Shown here piece after piece: positions 11,768-23,432 of a stretch of DNA of 64,000 nt (position 1 is its first letter; every line of letters starts with the position of its first letter). Under the pieces are notes generated by a model. The model was given only the letters and a program-made list of their open reading frames with translations, was not told the DNA's origin and searched no databases. The translations under genes and the position numbers were made by a program. The DNA is from Cristatella mucedo (Eukaryota > Bryozoa > Phylactolaemata > Cristatellidae), in the NCBI GenBank assembly GCA_009760855.2, contig WPIO01000004.1, positions 7,239,001 to 7,303,000 on the forward strand, written 5' to 3'.

Positions 11768-13970
11768 TGCACGGTCGAACGCTAACTAGCGCCGGCGGGT
11801 CCGTCGGCGGAGACGCACGGCGGCGCTGCGAGGCGCTACGTCGGGTGCTCGCGCAGCGCGCGGCCCGCGGGCACCCGCGCCGGCGGTGCGAGGTGCACTC
11901 CCAGCTCGATGAGAGTAGAGTAGTATTAAAGCGGCTCTCCGAGAAGCCTTCCTTAGCAGCAGGTGCAGATCGTTTACCGAGTCTTTGACCGACGCAATGA
12001 AACCGTCGCTTGCTAAATCAGCCAAATTGCGACTGATGATCATTATTCGTTCGTTGAGTTATAATGGCAAGGGACATATTATGCAATGATCTACGGTCAA
12101 GACAGCATCATAGCCATCAGAGTAAGAGTAAGTCGGGCAGCCAGTTGCGCTCCGGCAGTTGGCATTTGAGCCGAGCTGAGTCGAGCTCTAGTCCGTTGAG
12201 CACTACTACGTGTGCTCACGTACCTCATGACCACTCTGCTGAACGTCGGTAACGTCGCTGCGAAGTAGACTTCTGCGTGCTATGGATACGGACTTTTTAC
12301 GTTAAGGTGTGGGCCTTTCTCTTTGCTTTAGATAGCGCCACTAGTGCCGACGCACCCGCATCGGTGCTGCAGTTGCAAGTCATTAGCCGCCATTCCACTT
12401 CTCAAAGCTTCACCGCCATTTGTCGCGTAAAGGCTGAGAATAGAGACTAGGCATCCTTTCGAGGTCTATATTTGCGGCTTAGTTCTCTTCGGACGTTGAA
12501 GCCGCCACACCCTGTCGCTGTAACACTTACTATAGCCGGCGGCAGCGGTGGCCGCTCTCACGAATGCAGCCGCTGGCGTGCCGCAGAGCCTCGATCGCTG
12601 CCGCGGGGTGCAAGGCTCTGGCCGACAGCTGACCGGGGGCGTACGCCGGAACTGCTCGCCCGTTCGCTTACGCTCACCACTGAGGTTCAGCACTTAAATG
12701 CAGCGGCAGCCCTGCCCTCCGGGCCTGCTCAGACTGCGGCGCGCTTCCGGCCGACTCGGGTGCGCGCGCGCACACACTTCCCATCCGACATCCGCCGCCA
12801 CCTGCCCTGCCCCGTGTGCCCCTGTTCTCACCCCTCTTCTCCCCCCTACGCGCGCTCGCTCCGGAGGGGGCTATCCAACACCTTGGAGCGGCAAGTCGCG
12901 GCGATGCAACAGCCGCACGCCTCGACGCAACTTGCCGCTCCAAAGTCGCGAGCGGACGACTGACGACGGAGCGGGCCCCGCCGTCCGCATTGAACTCTGC
13001 GGCCGGGGTCATATGCAGCTGCGCCGCGCTCCTGCCGCCGTAGCTAATCGCTCCCAGTCGCCGCGCCGACCTGCGGCTCGACCGAGTTCTTTCGCAAAGA
13101 CGCTCGAAATCGGGCGACGCGCGCCCTGGGCAGGTGGCGGCGCAGCAGCTGCGCCTGCTCGCCCTCCGCACACCAAAGAGCCGCCGCCGCCACCAAGTGC
13201 CGGCCGCTGCCTATCGGACCAATCGGGTTATCGCCGCCGCGAGAGCTCGTCGGCGGCTCGTTCGTAGCGAGTTTTTGGAGTTTCGCGTTTTGCCCGCGAC
13301 CTCGGGCTTCTAATTATTCGCAGAGGGAGGAGGCTGCCGGGCGCGTCCTGTCCGGCTTCCCACTCTCAGAGACGATGGCTGCCGCATGCGAGCGATAAGG
13401 CGGCGCCGCTCTTGCAGACCGAACGCACGAAGGCCGCCGCCGTACCAGCGACCGCAACCCCGTACTCGCGCACCGCCTCTCGCGGGCGCCCCTAGCGGCG
13501 GCGGCGGCGGCGGAAGCGCTTGCGCGAGTCGGGCGCCGCCGCACAGAAAGGCTTGCGTTTTTTCTCGGCTAAGAAAAAATCTAATTTTCTTCGTGCCCAC
13601 CAGTTCTGCGCGCAGACTCGCCGGGCCGCAAGCAGGCGTCGCGTTAGCGTACGTCCTTCACAGAAGACGTAGCAGCGATTCTGCCATCACCCGTTTCGAA
13701 AATCCGCAAGTAGCGCTCGTAGATCCACTCGGATTATGCGCGCTCTCGCTTCCACTCGCTAGTCCGTCGGCAATGACGCCGCTTGCCGGGTGTGGAATAT
13801 TCTCAATGCCGCGTTCTCGTGCAAGCCTTTACTTAGACACTAATTCGTATATGACGACATAGTTTTCTCGTAAATGTGCACTCGTCTTTCAAAATCTCAG
13901 AGGTTTTCGTGCGCATGATGTAACGTGCATGACCAGTAGAGTGCTCGATTCAGCGAAGTCCTCGGGTTCG
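11768..13970. other. CpG-dense stretch, no gene recognised
   Basis: No conserved exon is seen. A short inverted match (gcggcaagtcgcg near 12890 against cttgccgctcc near 12930) and a GGC run at about 13497-13515 are present. Confidence 0.5.
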
Positions 13971-14112
13971 CACACCAACGGCAAGGTGCTCGCACATCAC
14001 AACCGGGATCGTGGGTTCAATTCCTGCAGCGGGCAAGCCCTTACTGCTCACTGTAAGCGGTGATGAAACCCACGAAGGCTCTTGAGCCGCTATTTAAAAA
14101 TGACGCTGTTTG
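13971..14112 (+). mobile_element. SINE-A copy (diverged)
   Basis: tRNA-like head 'ggcaaggtgctcgcacatcac', B-box-like 'gggttcaattcctgc', then 'ctgtaagcggtgatgaaacc...aaggctcttgagccgctatttaaaaa', matching the family body. The central palindrome is decayed. Confidence 0.75.
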
Positions 14113-14639
14113 AAAACGCAGCGAGTGCTAGCGACCTCACCGCTCGCTAAACGCACGCGACTGATCGCTGGCCGCTACGAGAGCGTCGGAGCGTCGCCGC
14201 TGACGAGTCGTACGAGGAGCGCCAACGCACGCAGGTACGCCGCCGAAGGCAGGCAGGCAGAGCGTGCGACCGTCAAATCAAGACCGTCCACGATCCAGGA
14301 CGTAGGGGGCGTTAGGTCAAAGACGCGTCCGGCTGTAACGATTCTAATTCGGGCGCCGCGATTCTAGCTCGCACGGTCCTTCCGCCCTTCCGCAATAAGA
14401 CGCGCGTGCAGAGAGCAAAAAAGAATCGGCAGCTCGGACTGCCAGTCGACGACGGGGCATCGCCACCGCCACGCGGCGCCACGTCTTGCTGACCTGCGCT
14501 GGCTTCCTGTGACTCACTTCCTGTAGCTCCTGCCATCCTCTCGCTCCGACGAGCGCATCTGAAATGTTCACAGAGCAGGCTTCCGCTCACAGCGTGCGGC
14601 GCTCCCATGACGCGCGTCGTCTAGTTGCACCTCCAAGCT

Positions 14640-14970
14640 ACCTCAGAGCCTCTGTAGACGGCGCCTTTATCTCCAACGCTCTCTGGGTCCGAAGCTAAGC
14701 CACCGACTTCCGTTACCGACCGTCGCCGACAGTGACGTCCACGTTTAAAAGGAAGCTAAAAACTCGCCCGCTCCTCGCAGCATTCGCTCTGTGCCCGTGT
14801 TTCACGCGCTCTTCTTTGTGTGCGCTTATGCGTGCTGCTGCTAATTGCGCATTCTATGAATGGTCAGTTGACACGCGTCCTTTTCAGTTGACACGCCCAG
14901 AGTGAGACTCGACTCTCTAAGGGCACTGCACAAATGTTACTTTTATGATTATTATTATTACCATTATTAT
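14640..14970 (+). mobile_element. Highly diverged L-A LINE 3' region
   Basis: Traces of the C-terminal frame ('acgtttaaaaggaagctaaaaactcgcccg', i.e. TFKRKLKTRP), the 'gtgcgcttatgcgtgct' 3' UTR motif, 'gactctctaagggcactgcacaaatgt', and an ATT run at about 14940-14970. Substitutions are strongly GC-biased compared with copies in the second half. Confidence 0.65.
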
Positions 14971-15198
14971 TATTAATCTTAATAATGACCACCAACAACT
15001 TCCGCAACGTAGCTGATTTTGTGCGTCAAAGCTCCAAAAATCCGGCGGAAATCGTGGCGAACTCTTGTCAGCGCCCTTCGTCGCCGCCGCATTTAACTGT
15101 CGCACATCGCATCGCCTCTCGATGGATGACGGACGTGCGCTCACCTTTCTTCTTCCAACCCGGCGACGTCAGGCCCGTGGGTGAGGCAGCTGCCTCAC

Positions 15199-15322
15199 GG
15201 GCCGCGCTTATCACTTGAGACTACCACGAGCACACGCCTTTCTCTCGTCGCCGCGCGCACGTTCGCGCTACGACGAGAGAAAGGCGTGTGCTCGCGGTAG
15301 CCTCAAGTGATGAGCGCGGCCC
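15199..15322. repeat. Long hairpin: 52-bp inverted repeat, 20-nt loop
   Basis: Left arm 15199-15250 (gggccgcgcttatcacttga...) and right arm 15271-15322 (...tcaagtgatgagcgcggccc) are near-perfect reverse complements with only a few mismatches. The loop is 15251-15270. A shorter palindrome, gtgaggcagctgcctcac (15181-15198), abuts it. A MITE-like foldback or hairpin RNA locus is possible; no ORF is present. Confidence 0.9.
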
Positions 15323-16418
15323 GAACTGCGGCTAATTTTCCTCGCGGATGCTGCTATTGCTAATATATTGCTATATTAGGCTTGCCGTGCGCCGAAAAAA
15401 AGCGCTTTCATGGCCCGGGCTGCAGGACCATTAAAGCTCTCTGGAAAGGTCCTCCTTCGGCCTGATTCTGATCGCGGTATTTTGGTTGCTTCGGCGCAAG
15501 ACGGGACGCCGCCAGCCGCGCCGCTGCCGTAGTTCGAGACGGAAGGAAAGCAGAACACTTTTGCGAGGCTGGAGCTCCAACGAGCTCTATCCGTGCAGAG
15601 CGAGCCGGGCGTCTGCCTGCGGGCGCGGTGGACAATGAGCGGCGGAAGCGGAAGTCTTAGTTTTTTGGCGCTTGCCTCGTCTGCAGGCGGCCGCTCGCGG
15701 CCTCGTGACTGGAGCTGACGAGATAGCGCGAGACGCGAGGCGCCGCGAGACGCGGGACGCGGCGCGGCGAAGGCGCGCGCTGGCGGCCTTGGCCGAGACG
15801 CTCGGGGAGCGACAAAGTGCCCGCGTCCGCTTGCCGGCGAGAAGGCGCTCCCTTGCGCCGCCACCGCGCGCGCGCGTAGTGGGCCGCTCAGAATCGGACG
15901 CGTCGACGTGCCCGGACGTGCCCGGACGCGTCGAGGAGGAGCCCCGACGAGCTCGGAGCTCGTCAGCTCATCAGCGGCTGACTAAGTGAAAGCAATTGGA
16001 TGCTTAACGCATTTCAGGTAACGCGCCGTTGGCTCTAATTCGGCTAATAGTGCGAGAATGAGGAAGCGAGCGCGCGAGCGCGCGCGCGCTCGCCCTGAGC
16101 TGCTGCGTCCTTTCCGCTCGCTGGCATCGGACTCTGCCGAGGGGCCTCCGACGCCAGCAAGCGCGGGCCTGTCTGCTAAAGAATGCGCACCCGCGCGCGG
16201 ACGAAGCAGAGCGCGCGATGCGCCCATTTCTTGCTCTCGCGCGTCTGACAAGGCCTGCGGCTTTTTCTCGAACGCCTTGACCTTCTCACGAGCTGGGTGA
16301 CCTTCGACGGTCCTATCATCCTGTGGTCGGAGTACGTGTGGTCTGAGGATATGCAAGCCGGTACCGCTCCTAAACCGCTAAACCTACCGCTCGTAAACAG
16401 CTGTTAGGAGCATCACCG
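15323..16418. other. CpG-rich stretch, no gene recognised
   Basis: Open frames are compositional. A small direct repeat, cgtgcccgga, occurs at about 15906-15927. Confidence 0.5.
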
Positions 16419-16542
16419 GCGGTGCAAAGCTGTGGTGTGGCTTGGACAGGCCGGTAACCCTGAACAGATGGTGGATCAAAGCTGTGGTCCGCCTTTGGTG
16501 TGGCTTGGACAGGCCGGCAACCCTGAACAGAAGGTGGATTCA
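16419..16542. repeat. Two-copy tandem repeat, period about 62 bp
   Basis: 'gtgtggcttggacaggccgg' followed by 'aaccctgaacag(a)tggtgga' occurs at about 16434 and again at about 16498 with few differences. Confidence 0.9.
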
Positions 16543-16658
16543 CCATCGGAGTCGGCAAAAACACAGCCTTGCGCGAGGAGGGGGGGATTCGAGCGGGAGA
16601 GAGGGGCGAGTGAAGTCGTGCTCCCTCTGCTCTGTAGTAGAATAAATTCTTGGGTGTT

Positions 16659-16720
16659 GGTTCTGTGCGGGCGTTCTTCGTGCAAGGCGGGTTCTGTGCG
16701 GGCGTTCTTCGTGCAAGGCG
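16659..16720. repeat. Perfect 31-bp tandem duplication
   Basis: Units 16659-16689 and 16690-16720 are identical, beginning ggttctgtgcgggcgttctt. This indicates a recent duplication. Confidence 0.95.
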
Positions 16721-17042
16721 CATCGAAGCACACATCCGTCGTCGGAGCAACGGCGGGGCGGCGCGGCTGGGCAGCAGCGCCGGTCCTCGTAGAGATGCCT
16801 GCCGGCTGCTCCGCTTAACTCGCCGCCGCTCGAGACGCACGATACGTTTTTTTCGAACGCCTGCGCGCAATGAAGCAGCCTCGGACGGAAAGAGCGTCTG
16901 CAGCTCCAGAGAGACGCGAGGAAAGAGAGCCTGACTCCTGCTGACGTTCGCGCTCGCAGCCACGTGACCGACGGCCGTGACCGACGGCCGGGTGCGAGGG
17001 GCTGAGCGATCTACCTAGCGGCGCCAGTGCAGCGCTGCCGGC

Positions 17043-17078
17043 GCGAGCGCCCGCGCGCGCTCGCGCGCGGGCGCTCGC
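17043..17078. repeat. Perfect 17-bp GC palindrome, 2-bp spacer
   Basis: Left arm 17043-17059, spacer CT, right arm 17062-17078. It is entirely G+C apart from the conserved A/T steps in GAGC/GCTC. A stable hairpin or cruciform candidate. Confidence 0.9.
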
Positions 17079-17190
17079 GAGAAACTTGGGGCGGAAAGGT
17101 CACGTGCTGCGAGCCGCAAGGGCCGGAGGCTTGAAAAGACCGAGTTCGGCGTGTGCGACGCGCTTGTCCACCGCTTGTTCTGTAGCGGCG

Positions 17191-17266
17191 GATGCGAAGC
17201 GCTCATCTTCGCGAGGGCGAAGATGAGCGCTTTTTTCTTTGCGATCGCGAACGCGCGCTTCGCATC
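17191..17266. repeat. Nested inverted repeats with T-rich stretch
   Basis: Inner hairpin: 14-bp perfect arms 17199-17212 and 17217-17230, loop GAGG, followed immediately by TTTTTTCTTT. Outer arms 17191-17202 and 17255-17266 (gatgcgaagcgc and its complement) overlap the inner left arm, so the two structures are mutually exclusive. Confidence 0.85.
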
Positions 17267-18002
17267 AGTCTCTACCGTAGAAGCTACTCACGAGAAATTT
17301 CAAAAGCATCACGTTAAGTAAGCCGCAAATTCAAAGCGCTGCAACCGTGCTCCTGAGAGCGAAGCCGGTGAAGTCAGTGACGTCAGCAAGATGCAGGATC
17401 TAATCTGTCGCCAGCGCTTGCCTGCCTGCCTCTGCCGGTCGGACGGACGGACGTTGTACGGCACGCGTAGTCCGACGGTCAGGCAGTGCTAGTCGTTAAA
17501 ATTGCGTTTCTGTAGCGAATGTCGCACCGGCGCTGTGCCAGCGGCAGCGACCTTAACTTGCTCCATTAGCACGGCAACCTCACGACGACTCGCATGCAAC
17601 TGCACAGCTTGCATCGGCACAGCCGGGTCCGGATCAAGAGGATGTCGCGCAGGGGAAAATCGGCATCGATCGAATCGAGGCCGGAGGTTGAGACCTGCCT
17701 GTTCTCGACTTGCGACCTCAGCACCGACCATAAGATCCGCCGTTCCTACTTCTGTTTCCGGGACGGCTCCATCCACCTTCAAGTGCGAGGAATGGCGGTG
17801 CATACCCAGGCCAGAATGCTGTTTAATTCGAGAAGTGCAAGTAGCTAGCAGTAGTATTGCTTTATCATTCAGGTGAATTTTTACCGTTTGTCTCCCTTCC
17901 TTTTCTCTTCCCTTAAACCAAGCGCTCACAGCATCCGGGCCGGCTCTCTCTCGGCATCCGGATGCTGGTCGGCAGCACTGCATACGGCAAACTTCTCTCG
18001 CA
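17267..18002. other. Unidentified open stretch
   Basis: A 179-aa minus-strand frame (17489-18028) and an 84-aa plus-strand frame (17594-17848) overlap here with more mixed composition than the surrounding CpG-rich DNA. Neither shows a recognised domain. It lies just upstream of a LINE fragment and might be part of that element. Confidence 0.3.
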
Positions 18003-18925
18003 TCAACTTCTCGCGCCTCCAGCCACAACAGCAGCTCACAACGAGGCGATGCAGAAGGTCATTGACCAGGTGAACAAGAGACTCTCACCATTGCAAGACA
18101 GAAGAGCATTGAGACACAGGTGGCCGAGGTGACCACTGAAGATCTAATTGAGTTGCCGGGATCTGTCGATGCAAAGGAAAACCAAGTGTGACTCAGAAAC
18201 TGGAAAGCCTATCGCTCACAATCTGCTCCGCCTGCATATCTTCTATTGCATCTGCTCGAATCCAGTTGTCCTGTTCCATAAAGAATGACCTTTCACTAGA
18301 TGACAACATCAGCTCCACAGTCAAGTCTGCCTACTTTCAGCCTCCTAACGTTGCTAAAATTCGGGCTCGCTTAGACGATGATACTACATCCAAATTGGTT
18401 CATGCACTAGTGAAATGACTTGTATACTTCACTGCTTGCTGGTCTACAGGCCTGTGCAATCAGGCGCTTACAGTTGGTGCAAAACTCTGCAGCTAGGTTT
18501 GTCTGTCGTGAGCGTCCCAATTGCCGTATCACACCACTTCTCGCTGACTTGCACTGGCTTCGCGGGTGCGGTAGCCCATGAGATAAGCTGTCGTAAGACG
18601 AATCCTGCAGTGGGAAATCTTTTCTTGCCAACTGCAAGCGGTGGTAATAGCCTTTAAGGCTCTGCTGCCGCTATATAAATAACCCTGTTAAATCAGCCAA
18701 TTGTGTGTACAATTATATTATTAGTTATAATCAAGCAGTGTGTAGACTTCAAGGTTCTGCCACTCACTTTTAGATCCCTTTATTCTCTATCGCCAGCCTA
18801 CCTGTCCCAACTACTACCTCACTAGGCCAAACATCGTGACACCCGCTGTTCTGGCTCAAATCGCTTAGCTTTACCTCACACGCACTTCAGATCCTTTGGA
18901 GACCGTGCCTTTAGCTGATACAAGA
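18003..18925 (+). mobile_element. L-A LINE fragment interrupted by SINE-A
   Basis: From about 18182 the sequence follows the L-A thumb and C-terminal region (caaattggttcatgcactagtg, then the conserved ctgcaaaactctgcag block). It breaks at about 18560 at a SINE-A and resumes at about 18748 with 'agacttcaaggttctgccactcacttttagatccc'. A preceding piece (18040-18130) reads MQKVIDQVNKRLSPLQ, which could be an ORF1-type coiled-coil remnant, but this is uncertain. Confidence 0.75.
18562..18712 (+). mobile_element. SINE-A inserted inside L-A
   Basis: Decayed head, then 'tcctgcagtgggaaatctttt...ctgcaagcggtggtaatagcc' and 'ctgccgctatataaataaccctgttaaatcagcc'. It separates two parts of one LINE copy that are contiguous elsewhere, so it inserted after the LINE. 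Confidence 0.75.
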
Positions 18926-21900
18926 AGAAGCGGCTGCTGGCTCACTGCCAACTGATTCGTTCAGGTAAAGACTGGTGCGTTCCACGAGCGACTTGCCAGC
19001 CCGACGCACGTGACCAACATCACGCCCGTGCTCAGCAATGTGCCATTGTTGACATTCAGAAGAATGCCCAACAGTCCTATCTGACTATGCCCAATAGTCC
19101 TATCGTACTATTAGGAATTGCTAGGAAGGGCGCACAAGCTCCAGCCAGCGCTGGTGTGGGCCTACGTGGATCGTCTTCCTAACTTCTGCCTCCTTCTTCT
19201 TCGAATGTTTCTTTGACATTGCAATTTTCGGCGACGGAATCGCGCAAGCCTAACGATGAACTGATCAATTAGCCGAAGAAGATCGCACGGAAATTGATCA
19301 AACAAGTTGCAGACGGGCCACAGATCTGAACCAGCAGACTCCACTGATGAACACGAAGAGGAGGTACGAAGGTCGTATTTCCTGCGGTCTCTCTTCATTG
19401 CTTAATTGACATTCTCGGTGCTTCCGTTGAAGTAATTAAGCAATTTGAAGGGAGCAGCAGCTGCAGCGGTCGAGCAGAGGATCGAGGAGGCGACCGCGCC
19501 TCCTCGATCGAGTGCTCTCATTCAGCTTCACCTGCACCTCGTATCTCGTGGCGGACCTGCCGTTTATTAAGCACGAGCCATCGCAGACGTCGAGAGAAAA
19601 ACGGGACGCCAATATGGCGAACGCCCTGCGCTTGGTCAATTGCACCGTTCAAGCGCTGCCAGAGAGATACGAACGGCTGGCCACGATGCTACGATGGTCT
19701 GCTCACAAAGGTTCACACGTTCTGTAGCATCGTGAGTTCGAGGTGCCTGACATGTCCGACAACTGCATCCAACACGGTCGAAGGCCTCTTCGCACTGAGC
19801 ACTCAAATAATAGCGAACATTTCGTACGTGTTGACTTATTCTACGCATGGGTTGACGAGGTACGGTCAGAATTGGGATATTTCGGTTTGATAGGGACTCT
19901 GCTGCTCCGCCTGGAATAGTTGACAGGGACGGAGCTGCTCCGCCTGGAATAGTTGCACTTCCGCTCATCAGTTGTTCTGTATTTTCGCCCTGTCGAAGGC
20001 CTGGTCGAGCCTGCAACCAAAGCTGCAAGATAAACTCCCCGACAGGCTTCGAACCGATTCTCTTGAGAGATTCTGCAGCAGGAGCAACTTCGCAACTTGT
20101 ATTGTGAAATAGATTCAGACTCAGCGAGCGCTCGGAACGAACGCTCGCGACGTTCCCCGACCTCGCCGTCGCTGCCGGTAGAGCTCGATCGAGCTACGTC
20201 TCCCTTCGAGCTACGGCTCACCGTGCGACTGCTGGTGCGACCTAAATCTAGCATCTTGAATCCGCTGAGTGCGTCAACCACCAAGGCCAAGCCTTCGCTC
20301 ATTCGCCGTCTTGAAAGTTATCGAGACGCGTCTTTCGAGCGAAGCAACGGTGTAGAAGTTCTCAATGACGACACACTGCTGTGCGCTGAGAAAGACACGG
20401 CACGATAACGAGATCATGGCGTACTTTCAGTCTAGGCGCAGCTGTCGCTCGAGCATCGAATAAAGGTCTTGCGATTTTCATTGCGTCAATCGGCAGTCGG
20501 CAGGGCGTTCGTGCCTAGATGAAAATTGTGGCTCTGCCACGGCCACGCTTTCTGCAATCTGCCTCTGGCCGTCGGCCGTCATGTAAGCGTGCGACGTTTA
20601 GATAGAACGGGAGTGGAGTGCGAATGCGATTTCGCTTGGCTAATAATGCCGCACCGCGAAAGCAGGCAGCTAGCTACCGCGAAGACGTTCCGCTTCCGCT
20701 GATCCTTGACCTTTGACCCTTGACCTTGACGCTTTCGCTGATCCTTGACCTTGACGTCACAGCAGTACGTTTGATGCAAACACGCAGTGCCGGAGCCGCG
20801 ATTTTCATCCGGGCGGGCAAGACCTGCAAAGTCTTTCCGTAGGAGGCCAGAGCCGCAGGGTTTTCATGCAAGCAGGGCCGTGACCCGAAATAAACGATTC
20901 ATTATAGCGCAAAATCACAAGTTTTTGTTCGAAACGAACTTGGCTGTTGTTCATCGATTGGAGCTAAGACGTAATTTCATTGTTGGCGACGGTCGGGGGC
21001 GCCGCCTAGGAATAGGGGCGACCCAGGTCGTTGCCCTGCTGTAGGTCGCAGCCGAGGACGGTGTCCCCTTGCCCCTTGCACTTTGCCCTCGCCCCTCCCC
21101 GTGGCTCTGCGACTGCGCACACGACTGTGTATATTACATAAAAGTGCACACCTAGTAACGTACTGTATATGCAGATACAAATTAAATTTAAAAGTATATA
21201 CTGCTCAGTAACTCTTTACGAGCTTAACTGGCTCCATTTTGACGTGCTAATATCCAAGTCGCTTGCTCTGTATGCGCTATTAGCTTTTGGGTACCGTTAC
21301 TCTAGTTAACGCGTGCGGAAACTTCGTTGCTAACCAAAACCACGAGGTGACTCAACCCCATGGGTTACCAATAGATTGGCTTGTGGGCAGTGGCCAGGTT
21401 TTTGTATCAGCCCGGGAAAAGGCACGCGCCAGGCTCGTCGCCGCCTGACTCGGCCCACCAGCCTCCCTGTGGAAAGGTCAAGGCTAGGTTTATTCCTAGG
21501 CTTAACCGTAAGTAGTACCTAAGCATAACACAAAAACACGATCGACTTACATTTCGACTGAGGCTTGTAACTTTGGCGGCGGTGCACGTATGAATGGTAC
21601 ACTTTTGTACGGCCGAGAGGAAACTTGTTGACCTCGAAAAGGGTTTCACACGCGCGCGCAGCCCTAAGCGTCGCCCTTGGCATCGGGTACAAATGGTTGC
21701 TGCCACTATGCTTCGCCTGCTGCGTGTAACTACTGCATGCTCTGCATGTGTGCATGCTACTGCACTCCACTTCAGGACAGCCATCGCCAGCATTGAGACA
21801 ATTTAGAAAAGGACTCGTGCTGTTAACCGTAAAAATGTGTTTGAAATTTAAAAGATGACGCTTCGTCTAGTGATCATAAAGCAGCTATCTTCCAGCTATT

Positions 21901-22246
21901 TTTCTGCGCATGAATGCTAATTACAGTTGGTATGTTTTTGAGGTGACTACTTTGTTACTCTAAGATTAATTCAATTTTCCGATGATACCGCAACATGTCC
22001 GTCCTCTAGGAAATCATATGCGTAACTTCTAGTTTAGTAACGCACATTCCGTCCACTGTTAGCACCGACAAAGATTTTAATCAAAAAGCTTCAGATATTC
22101 TTAGCTCTCTTCCTCTCTAGCTCTCGCGCTTATGGTTGAGCCGTCGGTCAATCGACGGCTGGCGAAGTCTTCTGGTGAGCCAGATTTATCAAACAAGCAG
22201 AGAGTCTAGTCGGAGATAGACTAACGCTCAAAGAGCATTTCATTTT
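18926..22246. other. Mixed-composition stretch, no gene recognised
   Basis: Holds a short inverted repeat (cgatcgaggaggcg / cgcctcctcgatcg, about 19481-19513), a two-copy block near 19907-19950 built on 'gctgctccgcctggaatagttg', and a ccttgacctt short tandem at about 20698-20758. A 103-aa plus frame at 20097 and a 153-aa minus frame at 19841 have no recognised domain. Confidence 0.45.
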
Positions 22247-22935
<689 letters not shown>

Positions 22936-23269
22936 GTCATGCCACGGAAAATCCCAAGAGGCTTCGGGATTGGCCTTCGGGCTGACACAGAAAGGGCAAA
23001 GAAAAAATAGTCGAAGTGCGACAGCGAGTGAGTGCTGCCGCAGGCCTGAGTCTCTCCTAGAAAGTATAAAAAAATAGTTAAAGTTCGTAAATTAACATTA
23101 CCCGACGCATTCTTGAAGCCATAATTTCTTTTAAGTAACAATTGTGATTACACACTGTGTATAAACTCCTGAGTAAACCGGAAATTGTATCTAGACCTGC
23201 AAGAACACTTCAGTGTTTTTGTGTAACCTCGTTTTTTCAAGTTCGTGAATGCACAGCCCACAATCGTCA

Positions 23270-23432
23270 ATTGCCGTTGGGCCTTACCCCAGGGGTAGGA
23301 TGCTCGCTCTTCACGACCGAGATCCGTGGGTTCGATCCCTGAAGTGGACGATTGCCCAATGCTAGAGGTGACGATAGCCGTTAAGGCTCTTTTGTCGCTA
23401 CGCAAATCAGACTGTTGACTGACTCAGACTGA
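23270..23432 (+). mobile_element. SINE-A copy
   Basis: 'gttgggccttaccccaggggtaggatgctcgctcttcacgaccgagatccgtgggttcgatcc' gives an A-box and a B-box; the body is 'gataagccgttaaggctcttttgtcgctacgcaaatcag'-like. The head palindrome is partly retained. Confidence 0.75.

Noticed and set aside
17489-18028. 179-aa minus-strand ORF as a gene
   Set aside because: Open by length but no recognised domain, and it overlaps open frames on the other strand. Left as unidentified rather than called.
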